64,000 bases of DNA. Source: Limanda limanda (taxonomy: Eukaryota; Chordata; Actinopteri; Pleuronectiformes; Pleuronectidae). Positions 10,610 to 22,134 of the stretch are shown here, in pieces (the first letter of the stretch is position 1; each line of letters begins with the position of its first letter). The notes beneath the pieces were generated by a model. The model ran no database searches. It worked only from the letters and a program-made list of their open reading frames with translations, and was not told the DNA's origin. The translations under genes were made by a program, and so were the position numbers. The stretch is taken from the NCBI RefSeq assembly GCF_963576545.1, contig NC_083639.1, positions 24,398,118-24,462,117 on the forward strand, written 5' to 3'.

Positions 10610-11900
10610 AAATAAGACCATCAGACAACCAGACGGAAGATGACTCAGCTGCAAAAGAGCCACAACCACGGAATAACACCTGGGCATCTGAAACTTGGAG
10701 GTGTGAGCCATCATAAATAAAGTATGGCTTTACCACGGCAAGTAAGTGTTCTTTGCCTTGAGATCCTCGCCAACAAGTCTTTAAAGCCATCTAAACTTGA
10801 ACGACACCTAAAACAAAAGCACCCAGCAGAAGCTAACGAATAGACTTTTTAAAAAGAAAAGAAGAGCACCTAGCAATGCCGTCGGCTTCAAGCAGCGAGG
10901 TCAGCCCTATGTTCCCACAGCCCTATGTTCCCACATTTCTAAAGATTTCTTTTTCACTGACAATTTTGAAAATTAGGCCCTATGTTCCCACAGACCTATG
11001 TTCCCAGATTTATTTTGAAAAATTAGTCCCGATGTTCCCACAGCCCTATGTTCCCACATTTCTAGATTTTTCTGAAAGGGTTAGGGTTAGGGCCAGGTGA
11101 ACCCTTAACTACCAAGCAGGGGTAGAAATGTGGGAACTGTAGGAACATATGGCCTAATTTTGTAATGAATATTAGAAATGGGGGAACATAGGGCTGTGGG
11201 AACATAGGGCTGTGGGAACATTGGGCTGTGGGAACATAGGGCTGTGGGAACATAGGGCTGTGGGAACATAGGGCTGTGGGAACATAGGGCTGTGGGAACA
11301 TAGACACGCTCCCCAGGCAGCAAGCCATCATTCCTGAGCGGGCCTTGAAGGCATCATTTTTTAGCATCGCACCACATCATCCGTGCAAAGAAACCACACA
11401 CAATAGGAGAGGATTTAATTCTACCAGCTACCAGAGGCTGCTGCCAGCAAGATCAAGGCTTTACCACTCGTATGCTTCTGGGAGCCAACAGATTGGTGAC
11501 ATGGCTCAGGACGTGTCTGCTCAGCTGTTGGAGCAAGTGAGAACAAGTGATTATTTTGCTCTGCAGCTGGATGAGCGCACGGATGTATCAAATGCTGCAG
11601 AATTGCTTGTATACATCTGATTTATTTCCTAGGACCAAGAGACCCGACTAATGGACACGGCAAATGAATGGGAGTTGAGGGTGAGATGTCATGCTCGCTC
11701 ACTCCCACAGTACTGGCTGTATGAGAAAAACAGACTATCCTGCACTGGCTGAGAGGTCTCTGAAATCCCTTCTTCCACTTGCCACCACATACCTTTGCTA
11801 GTCTGGCTTTTCGACAATGAAGGTATTGGAAACAGAGCACAGGACATTCGTCTGGCACTGACAGACCTAAAACCTAGGATATATCTGCGTTCAGTGTACA
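10610..11900 (+). pseudogene. ZBED5-like hAT transposase relic, copy A
   Basis: Broken hAT-superfamily transposase of the BED-zinc-finger type. Near 10757-10843 one frame reads CLEILANKSLKPSKLERHLK then QKHPAEAN, the second half of a BED zinc finger (Cys...His-x-x-x-x-His). After a minisatellite block, positions 11490-11620 read QIGDMAQDVSAQLLEQVRTS then DYFALQLDERTDVSNAAELL, part of the hAT catalytic domain. Positions 11733-11850 read DYPALAERSLKSLLPLATTY, an in-frame TAG, then SGFSTMKVLETEHR, the C-terminal hAT dimerisation region. Most of the central domain is deleted and several frameshifts are needed. No terminal inverted repeats were found for this copy. Confidence 0.8.
10903..11303. 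repeat. 16-bp minisatellite in inverted arrangement (foldback)
   Basis: The right arm (11182-11303) has eight tandem starts of a 16-bp unit, GGGAACATAGGGCTGT, nearly without error. The left arm (10903-11065) carries the reverse complement, CCCTATGTTCCCACAG, as pairs inside a longer unit of about 70 bp repeated roughly three times. The two arms can fold back on each other. A short TTAGGGTTAGGG run sits between them at about 11083-11095. The block interrupts hAT relic copy A. Open frames of the VPTALCSHSP kind across it are repeat artefacts. Confidence 0.9.
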
Positions 11901-11917
11901 GTGTTGTGCGGGCGAAT

Positions 11918-11972
11918 GCGTGTGTGTGTGTGTGTGTGCGTGTGCCCCGAGACAGCACACACACACACACAG
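11918..11972. repeat. Opposed (TG)n and (CA)n tracts
   Basis: A TG run at about 11921-11944 and a CA run at about 11955-11971 are separated by a few bases. They are self-complementary and could form a hairpin. They form the left border of the second ZBED-like block. Confidence 0.85.
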
Positions 11973-12616
11973 GCCCCACTCATTCGCTCAGAGAGACACA
12001 CGGTGAGATCAGACCTCGTTCCCTTGAAGCAGCCGGTCAGTGACAAACAAGAGACAGTGTTCAAAAACCAAGTTGAAAAGAAAGTACAATGAAGCCTGTC
12101 TTGCTCTTGGCTTCACAATGAATGAAGGAGGACATGAGGAGAGACCAGTGTGTATTTTAGGTCTGAAAACTCTGGCAGCTGACAGTATGAGACCCAACAA
12201 ATTAAGAAGACACTTAGAAACATTACACCCCAGTCACATGCATGTGTTCTTTTTGGTTGAGCTTTATCATCTTTGTAACAAAGTGATTATAATTTAATAC
12301 ATTTTTTCTCTATTTTTGAAAAAGTACAGACTGATTGAGGAATGTAGTGATAAATGTCACCAAAAGTACTTAAATTAAGTTGAATTTAACCAAAGTTATT
12401 GCAATATTCTTTGAAAAAAGTGGCAAATGTCACAAAAGGTTGTTTGAAAAAGGGTTTTTATTTGCACATCACAAATTCCTGAAAGTAATGTTCATGGATC
12501 ATTTATGTAAATACACATATTAAACTTGGCCCATTTTGTCATTATGTTGTTGGTGGGGCATGAAAAATATTCTAGCTCCAAAGTGGGGCATGACAGAAAA
12601 AGTTTGAGATCCACTG
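11972..12616 (+). mobile_element. ZBED-type hAT relic, copy B, with right terminal repeat
   Basis: Positions about 12070-12240 read KRKYNEACLALGFTMNEGG, ERPVCILGLKTLAADS and MRPNKLRRHLETLHPSH, a BED zinc finger whose second Cys is Gly (CILGL instead of CxxC). This predicts loss of metal binding. The remaining transposase is gone. The block ends in AAAGTTTGAGATCCACTG (12599-12616), a typical hAT-Charlie right end (reverse complement CAGTGGATCTCAAACTTT). The leader at 11972-12045 resembles sequence inside the MITE at 18.3 kb. No matching left end was found. Confidence 0.7.
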
Positions 12617-12619
12617 AGA

Positions 12620-13278
12620 CACACATACTGAAATGAAGGTAAGGAATAAATAACAAAATAGAAAAGCTAGAATATATATGTATATATGTATATGTTTACG
12701 TGTGTGTATATATATATATTGTATATACATATATATATAAATATTACTGTTGAATATTGTTGAGAATGTTTATAACATGACACACTGAATGTAATGAATG
12801 AAAAACAAACGATAAAAATGAAAAAAATACTTTGAATATTACTGTTGAATATTGAGACAGAAATAACAAGGAATGTTTAAACTTAACAGCTCTAGTGTGT
12901 TGCTTAAGCTCATAGTGAATAGTTATGCAGAAGCTAAAATGAAAGATGTCTGTCTGTTGTCTCAGTGATTATATTAGTTTGCCTCGTGCAAGCAAATCAA
13001 CTGTCTGAGACAGAACAGCCCGCCCCCTCGGTCAGGTTAACTTCTTTAAACCCTCTCTGGTTCTACCGGTTTTAGTCAAATGTTAATATCAGATATCTTT
13101 GTGTGACTTTCCACACATTTTAGTTTTATGAAGTTCCTCTCCTCTTGGCACCATTTCAGTCAGACTGCAGTTTCTGCATCCTCATTTTATCACTAACCTA
13201 AGGGCTCTGCACAACCTTTGACCTGTCCTCTTCTAATTCATGTATCTTAGCCACTTACGATAACAAACATTAAACATA
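12620..13278. other. Intron stretch with short TA-rich tract
   Basis: Contains an interrupted (TA)n run at about 12671-12740. Nothing else was recognised. Confidence 0.5.
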
Positions 13279-13785
13279 ATGTTTGGAAACTTGAGTGCTA
13301 TGAGTGTGATGAAAAATACGCTATCGGTGGGACGAGGCGTATTGGCTTATATGATCCTGAGAGACTCCAAGAAGACGGTGGAGTTGACATCAAACCTCTT
13401 CTTACTGTACAATGTTGGACAAAATGTCATCAGAAATGATTATAGTAAGAAGGAAACAGAAACTGAGAGGGAAATGTCACAGCATCAAGAACCACTTGAG
13501 CCAGAATTCCAATCAGCATCCCCTTCTATCAATCATTGTGATGACTGCTTAGTCTGCATCAAAGTGGATGGGATACAAATATACACAGGGTACTGCAATT
13601 CATTTTTTTGGGCATCTCTGTCATGCTTCACAAAAAGCTGGTTGCAAACTACTATGCCGGAAATCCCTAGATTCACCATTTTGTATGTGGGAGGTGGATT
13701 TGGCGGAAACAAGGAGAGGCAATATCTGAATGTAGATAAAGGATCTATTGTACTGATTGTATTTATTAAAATGGAAGATCTGTGA
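13279..13785 (+). CDS. Unrecognised 168-codon open frame in cadps intron 3
   Basis: This is the longest open frame in the window outside known exons and transposon remnants apart from low-complexity ones. It begins MFGNLSAMSVMKNTLS and ends in KMEDL, with an acidic Gln/Glu-rich middle (about residues 56-80), a CDDCLVC motif near residue 87 and a Gly-rich YVGGGFGGNKE near residue 140. I do not recognise the family. It lies opposite to cadps, without visible introns, TATA box or flanking repeats. It could be a chance frame, a domesticated or decayed transposon fragment, or a retrocopy. Confidence that it is a real gene is low. Confidence 0.2.
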   Translation: MFGNLSAMSVMKNTLSVGRGVLAYMILRDSKKTVELTSNLFLLYNVGQNVIRNDYSKKETETEREMSQHQEPLEPEFQSASPSINHCDDCLVCIKVDGIQIYTGYCNSFFWASLSCFTKSWLQTTMPEIPRFTILYVGGGFGGNKERQYLNVDKGSIVLIVFIKMEDL

Positions 13786-13824
13786 TCCAAGTGTAGAAAT
13801 TATTATTGTTATTTATTTTCTATA

Positions 13825-13930
13825 CAAATTATAGATCGATAGATAGATAGATAGATATTGATCCCAAGTTGGAAAATGACTGTGTTATAGCAGCATATCA
13901 AGGTCATTGCACAGAGAAAAGAAGCAATAA
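13825..13930 (-). mobile_element. LINE 3' tail with (ATCT)n, reverse orientation
   Basis: On the minus strand the sequence ends TTTCCAACTTGGGATCAATA followed by ATCT repeats, the usual terminal form of fish LINE 3' UTRs. The body upstream was not recognised. Confidence 0.6.
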
Positions 13931-14479
13931 AACAGTTACGAATATATAAAATATCTCACAGAACATATACTTTAAAACAATATATTCTAAAGTATTCTGA
14001 TGAAATAGTCTTAATATCTTTGTTATGCAACCATAAGCTACTCCAACATGGGGTAGACAAAGTAGGTAAATTGAGTTCAATACAAAGCTGACAGAAGAGA
14101 TTGCATGAGGATTGAATGTAATGACAGATCATCGGTTATCCTTGAAACACCACGCTGAATTTAATCCAAAAGGAAAATCCAAAGAAGGTATTTTTTCAGC
14201 TCCCTCAATTCTTTAGGAGCACGTAGACAAATTATTTTATTTTAAACATTTTTGATTCACAGTTTTGTAATTCAATATGGTAACCACTACCATCATGGCA
14301 ACAAGGCTGGCCAACGGCGTTGTCTCTGACCCCAACTATGTCTTGAAAACTGAATACAAACATTTAGCATCAAACCCAAGGTTAAGTGATCCAACAAATA
14401 CAAGTCATTTCGAAAAGATTATTCAACAACGGACAAAAGACTGTAGAATACTCAAGCAAACTCCATTTGCTTCAATTTA

Positions 14480-15160
14480 ATTCTTTTTTTTGATAAAATT
14501 TAGTTTGGGGCAATTTAGTTTGTATATATATATATACACACATTGGATCCTCCAAATGAACATGGTGGACAAGTTTATAATCTAATTCACAAAAAGTTTG
14601 TTTTCCCACTGAATCAGTGGTCTGACGGTTTGTGTGGGTGACCTGTTTCAGTCGTCCCAGCAACTGATACCGTTTCTGTAAGTAAACTGTAACAAGATTT
14701 TCTGTTACAGCTAAAAACAGAGAATGTGTCTTGGTTTCTACTGTCATTTGTATGTATCAAGAAGTGAGTAATGATGAGGTCAACAGAGTATGTAGCCTGT
14801 AGGTCCTGTTCAGACCTGGAATTAATGTCCGTCGTGAGAGATCTAATGTTAAGAGGACAGCGTCAAGTACTTGTGTTTACACCTTAAAATGAGTCAAAGG
14901 CGTCAGTTGCATTCACACAACGAAAAGAGCACCTCCGTATATAAAAAAATAAGAACTTTCTCTTACACACGCTTGCACAAATTGTCTGGTGATCAGTCCT
15001 ATTTGGAAACAAATGAAAACTTAAAAGACTGTATGATTAATGAAAATGAGGCTCCCCTTCAGTACAAAACCTAAACCTAAGGATTCAAAACTGCTTTACA
15101 TTAGGAGTTCATAGATATTCATTAAATATCAATAATACGGCAGGATTAGTCAGTCGATCC
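14480..15160. other. Intron stretch with possible degenerate MITE
   Basis: Near 14805-14960 a stretch starting CCTGTTCAGACCTGGAATTA resembles a common fish MITE end, but no opposing terminus is clear. Otherwise nothing was recognised. Confidence 0.35.
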
Positions 15161-15162
15161 TT

Positions 15163-15265
15163 AAAGGGGACATATTTTGAAAATATATATATTTATAATA
15201 TGAGTATCTGACATGTCTACAGTCCCCAAAACTCTGGAAAAAAACTCCTGCGATATAATACTATG
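15163..15265 (+). mobile_element. End fragment of AAAGGGGACATATT MITE family
   Basis: Starts AAAGGGGACATATT and contains GAGTATCTGACATGTCTAC and CCCCAAAACTCTGGAAAAAA. The same blocks occur in reverse complement at about 43060-43140, so the two are copies of one family. The opposite end of this copy was not identified. Confidence 0.65.
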
Positions 15266-15914
15266 TACTACAAAATGTCCACAATGGGATGCTATGTTGT
15301 TGATGTTATGTTTTATAGCACACAGTACTTCCTCCATGCGTTATAGATTTAAATAGCAGTGATGTGACAGTATGATGAAGATGATGTCCAAGTATCTGAA
15401 AATGTAACTGACTGTACAATTGATGATTTACTACTGTATGTAGAGTATTGAATTAAATACACATCTGTTTTTCTAATATGGATGACTGCGTGAGAGATAA
15501 CAACTGTACAAACAAATATAAAATGAAAATGAATAGTGTCATTTGGTGCAAATATATGTGTTGGCAAGAAACCTACACTTCTGTGTCCACCTGCTCCAAA
15601 CATTTACAATTAAACCAAGAATACTGATTGATTTCAGACTTGACATCTGATTATATTGATAACCACATCTTTCCTAATTCTCTCCTCCTATATGGTGTTC
15701 TCTCTCCATTATTTGGAACCATTATCTCCTCTGAATGGATTAAAAAGCCCAAACCCTGATAGTGATTAAAAGAAAAGCAATCACTTGCCCTTAATTCAGA
15801 TAAGGGGACAGTTGGCATGACAAACAAATGATGATGGAGGGGGATGGGGAGGGAGCCTCTGTGTACAGTTGCCATGGCTACCACTGAGAAGAGGATAAAG
15901 GCCACCAGCAAGTG

Positions 15915-16012
15915 TTTGCATGTGTGTGTGTTTGTGTGTGTGTGTGTGTGGGTGCGTGTCACTGTTTTACCTTTTTTTATTAATATCATATTATATGATA
16001 TTAATATCATAT
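15915..16012. repeat. (TG)n tract and adjacent AT palindrome
   Basis: A TG tract lies at about 15917-15950. Just downstream, at about 15979-16005, ATTAATATCATAT and its reverse complement form a hairpin-capable palindrome with 13-bp arms. Confidence 0.75.
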
Positions 16013-16089
16013 CTTTGGGCTTAGATAAGCTATTCACAATTAAGAAAAACAGAAAGAAATTGAGCGCCTGCAATCAAACAGTTTAGGAA

Positions 16090-17925
16090 AAAGTTATATT
16101 AATTAACAGTCCTGTGTGTGTTATAACAAAATAACTATGGACAGATTTTCACCACACATGGTGAGAATATTACTTGGGAAAGTATCTCTCCGATCAACTT
16201 TTGGAGCTCATCAGTAAAAGGCCGATTGGATTACTCAAAAGTCTATAAATTATTTTCCTAACTGCTATTACTTGACTTCACTGGAAACGTTATGAGGTCA
16301 AGGAATGAGGAAAAATGCATTTTATCAGTATTTGTTAAGATGATATTTACGTGGGTCTGTCCATGTACAACTACCATGCTGTATCGCTTTATGTTGTATT
16401 ACACATTATCTCATTTTCTTTCATACAAGATCTTCCAGTGTTTCCCTGTGCAAAAGGAGATAAGATAGGAAGCATTGCAGCTAATTCCATTATCATTTAG
16501 AGAATTCAAACAGTCCTTATCATGCTGTTATTATACTTTTGGAAATTTCACTCAGGCTGGAACCTAACAAGGCAAAATAGGGAGCAACTGCAGTCTGCAA
16601 AACAGTTTTACCAGTGTATCTCTGCAAATAATAGAGAGACAATGTGGAGCTTATTTTGACCAGAAAAAATATTTCTCATTATGTAATATCAATGACATCA
16701 TGAAGAAGCCCCCTAAAATGATGTCAGAGATATGATCTATTGCTTATGAGTATGGTCATTATCATATGGTATGAATGACTCCTGGATGACATCATTATTA
16801 CAATATGAAAAAGTTTCACCTGGAATATACAGTGCCTGCAGAGGATATGCATCACCACTCTGATGCAATGGATTTTTGTCCAGTTTAAAACTATTTTGCA
16901 CCCAAAAACAACAAAGAAACAATTCCACTAATAATGTTTTACTGTTGATCAAAGTAAAAGAGACACTGTTTCTGAAATGAGACATTGCTGTTAAAGCAGA
17001 TTGGGATTTCGGTGATTCGACCCTAACTGATAAATTAATTCTTTATTGTTAGTTTTTCTATTGATTGATGTACTAATCATTTCAGCACTCACCATGCTTT
17101 CCAGTGTGTTGACTCTATTGTGACGAGTTATAGGCTTTCAGTTGATGCTGACTTCACCACAGCTCTAATGACTAAAACCCATCTGATAAAAAGGAAAGAG
17201 CCTCTCATTGTTCTTCCCTCACTACATATCCGCTGTGTTGGCCGGCAATTCAATTTGTCTCCCTGCTCCAGCCATCATTACTGCCAAAGGCACATTCATC
17301 AAAAGACACGTGCATCACTGTTTAACCCTGCTGCGCTTATGATGTGTGCAGTTTGTTAGAAAACAATCATCTCATTTGCTGCTCTATGTGTTCACTGACC
17401 TGTTCCAACAAATGCTTCAACCAGCATGGTGCAACATGCTTGTACATTACATGCACTTAAAGGATCACTTTAAAAGACACAAGAATGTGTGTAATGTGTT
17501 TTCATGACAAAGTCAGGAAAGTCCAGCAACAATATAGCTATCCTGATGCACACCAGTTTCTGTCTGAGCTCCCAATGAATATCAAATATATAAAAGTATT
17601 AAACATATGATTAGATTGTGTAACTCAATTCCTGTGTACAGACAACGCACACCATGTAGTATAAAGTAAAGAAAATCATTGGAAAAGTGTCATTTCAGAA
17701 AGAGGAGTTGAATAAATCAGGCAAGAATATTTTGACGAGGAGGAGGATGTTACAAAAGAACATCAGTGTTCATAAAAGTACAGACTCAATATTTTTCCAA
17801 AAATTAAAAAAAAAACTTTTGGCTGGTCTCAATGTGCTCTTAGTATTGTGTGAGTGGTTGGAAGGGACTTGTTCATCTATTATCCTTTCTGACAGGGTCT
17901 CCACTGACGTTGCTGTCTAGAAACT
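16090..17925. other. cadps intron 3, stretch without recognised features
   Basis: AT-rich intron. No gene, RNA or repeat was recognised. Open frames are short and without similarity. Confidence 0.5.
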
Positions 17926-18267
17926 CTTAAAGGGCCCATATTGAGTACAATACATTTTTTTGGGGGGGCTTTCACTATCCGTAATTACTTGAAGGGGGTC
18001 AGTAGGTTCCGTCAAAGTATGAAAAGAGTCACTCCGCTAACTTTTCCACTCAGTCCATTCTAAGAAAAATGTGATTGAAACGTCTTGTTTCGTACTCCCT
18101 CCCTGTATGAGTCATACGGGATTGCACTCATCTCTCACCCCCCCCAGCCAGTACCAATCCAGCCTCCGAACCCACCATGCCTGCTTCCCGTCACCTCCAC
18201 AGCTAGCAGCTTGTTAGCTACCACAGGCTAACCACAACAAACAACACTGAAGAAACACTGCAGCGTG

Positions 18268-18930
18268 GTATGGAGAACCGTACATGACTTAAGTATAAAT
18301 AAATAAATGAATAAATAAATACAGAAATAAATAAATGAATGCATAACACACACACACACACACACACAAACAGGCCCCGGGGCTCCGCCCCCCACACCAC
18401 CACACACTCGCTCAGAGACACAAGCAGTGACTGAGATCTGAGCTCATCACCATGAAGCAGCCGTTCAGTGACTTTGTAGAACAGTGGAAACAGTGAAAAC
18501 ACAGAGTTTCTCTGTAACATCTGCTCAGAGATCAGCTGCTTCATGATCAGAGCAGAAGCTGCAGGTGGTTTGTACCGAGCTGGAATTTCTGTTTCCTCCT
18601 CCACTCTGCTCTCTCCTTGTGCAGGACTACTGACATCTAAATCATCCCAATAAAAAATAACCTGAACTAACCCTCTGAACTTGAACTATGTCATTTTAAG
18701 TGTGAACTGGCTCACCGCTGCAAACAGCTACTGGACACCAGTCAGACAGGTATAAATGTGGAAATAAATAAATGTGGAAATTTATACAAGACATATATTT
18801 ATACATTTCTGTATTTATTTCTGTATTAATTTCCTTATTTATTTATGCATTATATTTATTTATTTCTGTATTTATTTATACATTTATTTATTTATTTATT
18901 TATACTTAAGTCATGTATGGTCCTCCATAC
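18268..18930. mobile_element. 663-bp MITE with TATGGAG-type terminal inverted repeats
   Basis: The left end starts GTATGGAGAACC and continues TACATGACTTAAGTATAAAT. The right end reads, in reverse complement, GTATGGAGGACC followed by the same TACATGACTTAAGTATA block. The next segment on both sides is an (AAAT)n-rich tract. Immediate flanks share CGTG (18264-18267 and 18931-18934), a candidate 4-bp target duplication. The interior (18340-18475) includes a CA repeat and a leader similar to that before ZBED copy B at 12.0 kb. No intact transposase is present. The superfamily is uncertain. Confidence 0.8.
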
Positions 18931-19092
18931 CGTGGATTGATGCAAGAAAGACAATGTTTTCGTGCACATTTCTCCTAAGAACGTTGTTGTCCGTAGACAT
19001 TACTCCGTATTGAAGCTGCGTTGTGAAACTTCGTATTGTAACTCAGGAAGTTACTCCTTCATTAGCCGACTGTCCTGCTTGAACAGACATGA

Positions 19093-19466
19093 TAGTCCAG
19101 GCAAAGTAGCGTTTTACGACCGACTAATTGTAAAATAATTTTTTTCAGCATAGATCATTTCTATGCATACTCGATAAGTGTATAGCTCATTTGCGTATTC
19201 AAATTCATTTTCAAAGAAACTTGTAATACAAACAATGTTACTTTTCATGGGTACTTTCATTGTGTAAAGTTTAATTTTGATAGGCGCAAAGGAAAAAAAT
19301 AGCCTCATACACATTGATGAGAATTAAACATATTTCCTCAACTAGGATTTCTTAGGACTTTTAGAATGTTGTTCTGGACACCTTATAGAAATGATCTATG
19401 CTGAAAAAAAATATTTTACAATTAGTTTGATTTTTGGCTCCAAAATGGGTTACTCTGCCTGGACTA
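19093..19466. mobile_element. 374-bp MITE with about 75-bp terminal inverted repeats and TA ends
   Basis: The left end, TAGTCCAGGCAAAGTA (19093), has its reverse complement at the right end (19451-19466). Subterminal blocks CTAATTGTAAAATA and TTTTCAGCATAGATCATTTCT are also mirrored. No coding capacity. TA at both outer ends would fit a Tc1/mariner-type duplication, but this is inference. Confidence 0.85.
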
Positions 19467-19599
19467 ATAGGGATGTTCAGCATACGGCTCATTGTGAGTG
19501 GGCAGGACAGTAGCTAATGGGGACAGCAACATGTTGCTTTGATAGACGTTGGGAGGGGACCTCTCTGTCTGGCTCTTCGTCAGACGCATCCGAGATGAG

Positions 19600-22130
19600 A
19601 CGCAGGCGACAAAAGATGACAGGAGCGGACAAATGCTATTCCAGCTGCCTTAACTTACATCTGTGATTACATGTTTTGGTCATCTCAATGGTGCGTGTAC
19701 ACTGCATTAGTCTGCTGTGTAGCACCAAAGTCAAGACATAAGCTTGTGCGGTGAAAGGTTATATTTGAGTGTCTCCGATAGTGCAGGGATTTACAAGCTC
19801 ACAACGTGGATTAAAGGATTACCTCATGCAGTATGCTGGGGTTTTCTGTTTGAAGCTTTTTAGAGTGATGTGCATGTGTAAGTCACGTAAAAAATATTTA
19901 TTCAGAAGTTACTTAGTGTTATGTTGTCTTTTATCTTAGCAAGCCATAAGGCTTCACATTATGTGGAATTATTTTACTCTCAGTTTTACAAACAGCTGCT
20001 CTTGTTGAATTGAAGCTTAAAAAACCATTCCCATCTCAGCTTTTCTCGATTTAATCGTAGCTTGGTACTGTTGGACTTTAATTGGTAGTTATTAGCCAGC
20101 GTGCAGCTCCCACACCAAGAAGCCAATATTTACCCTCAGCACTGATAACTGAAAAACACACAGCTCATTTAGTGGAAATTCCTTTGTTTCCTCTAATGCC
20201 TTGGACTCCCTTCCTGTCTGCCTCCTTCTAATCACCACCTCTGTTTAAACAGTTCACTCTCTGTTTATCCTCTTCTCTCATTTTACGCTCCATCCTTTTC
20301 CATGTCTTCTGCTTCTCTGTCCTGTCTTCTCTTTTCTGCAGGAACCTGAGAAGGACCTGAGAGGGACTTGATGAACCATACAATACTGAAAATAACACTA
20401 TAAATGTCTGATTTTATAATTTCAGGCCTGAGCTGATAGTAGTTAGTAAAATAAAATTTAAATGATATTGTTTATTCTCATAAAATGAATGGAATGACTA
20501 TTTGGCCAAATACAAGAGGTTGTTATTGTTATTTAATTTGTGACATTTTTGTAATAATAATTTTGATTCCAAGTAGTGGCTGTGCAGTTGAAGTGTTTGA
20601 ATCTTTATCTTTACATATATACCTTTTGTTTTTGTGTGTGTAGAGAGGCATGTGCTGTCATTTATAGGATAAGGTGCTGAGATTACATGATGACCTGCTG
20701 CTGTGATGATGTCGAGTAATCGCAATGACTGAATTAAACAAAAAACTAGCGTAGCAGTGAATGATGTTTTCAATGACAGTCCCTAGTGTGTCTTTAATTG
20801 ATAAGGTTTTAGGTTGTTTAGGGATGCCCGGTCACATTTCCGTTTGATTGATTGATTGATTTCAGATGTCAGTGTGGTTGATTAAGGGTATCTTCGATAT
20901 ACTCTATCCCTAAACCACACAACAAATAGCAGCAAAAACAACAAGAAATAAGAGCATGTCAGAAAAAAGGCAGCATCTACCTAAAATAGAGTCAAAATAA
21001 GTAAAAAACCTCTTCTAATAATAGTCTCCCCCTTAAAGTGCTTCACACTCCATCTTACAATTTATGGTAGATGAGTACAAATGTATCCAAAGATATGGCT
21101 GATAATGACACTGCAGCTGTTGAGTGAATCGAGAGAGCAAAAAAATCTTTCAAGCAGCCATATGGACTAATAAGTAAAAACAGCACACCTAAAAATTAAA
21201 GATCTCATTCAAGATTAAAAAGCAGCATCGCAGAATAACATCCTCACTATTGCCATCCAGACCTCCTACTGTCCCCTCCCCCATGTCTCCTGTCAGAGCT
21301 GTATTGCAACAGACAGCAGCAGATTTCTCAGTTTACAGCTCATTAATTCAGAGTAATTAGTCCAGACATGGCAATTTTCCATGTCAAGAGAAGAAGAGAA
21401 AAATCTTTTTGTGCCTCAGTCTTGCATAGAAAGAGCTTTTAGGATATATTATACAGAGTTACCAGAAAAGGACATTGAATGTGCTGCAAAATATCTGGAA
21501 TAAAATACTGCTGTAAATACTTTCAAAAATACAGATCTTTTCTTTAAGTGACTGGTTTATTTAAGTGGTGCATGTGTTTGAAGATGTACAGTGGCTGGAG
21601 ATGCATTGTCACAGTGTTTGATTGGATTGAGTCACATATTTTACATGTTTCTACTAATCTGGTTATTCTTTTTACACCTGCATTCAAATGTGTTTCGTAT
21701 CAAGATTATAACCTGATATGATTTTATTGTAACTACATCTGCACATGGTATTAATGTCTTTCCTGTGTCAGCACTGAGATCTGATCATGGTCTGATCTCT
21801 GAAAAGCTCCCTTTACATTCTCCTCTCACTTACACAGGTCCAAAAAAGGACAACAAAAAAGAAGAAGAGGAATAAAAGAAGATGGTAGCCATATTGGAAA
21901 ATGTGTAATTTTGTTTGTTTGTTTGATTGGTTTTACTCTTTATTCCATCCGCATTTTCTAAAAAACATGAGGACTGAGAGGACCCCTTTCTGTGTTCACT
22001 GGCTGCTAGCCGCTGTTACATCACTGGTTTTGAACAGCTACAGGAGATTTTTATTTCCACCAACGTCCTTGTTGTGTGTGGATTGCATTTGCTATTGTGT
22101 TCAATATGGTCACAATATGTCCCTTACCAC
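19600..22130. other. cadps intron 3, stretch without recognised genes
   Basis: AT-rich intron. A short LINE-tail-like GATTGATTGATT run lies near 20845. No coding segments were recognised. Confidence 0.5.
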
Positions 22131-22134
22131 CTCC

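Noticed and set aside
11083..11097. Interstitial telomeric repeat TTAGGG
   Set aside because: Only about two units; too short to call telomeric.
10903..11303. CRISPR-like array
   Set aside because: Units are head-to-tail without unique spacers and the genome is vertebrate; it is a minisatellite.
11062..11367. Repetitive protein with VPTALCSHSP units
   Set aside because: Same peptide pattern appears in all frames of the 16-bp minisatellite, so it is not coding.
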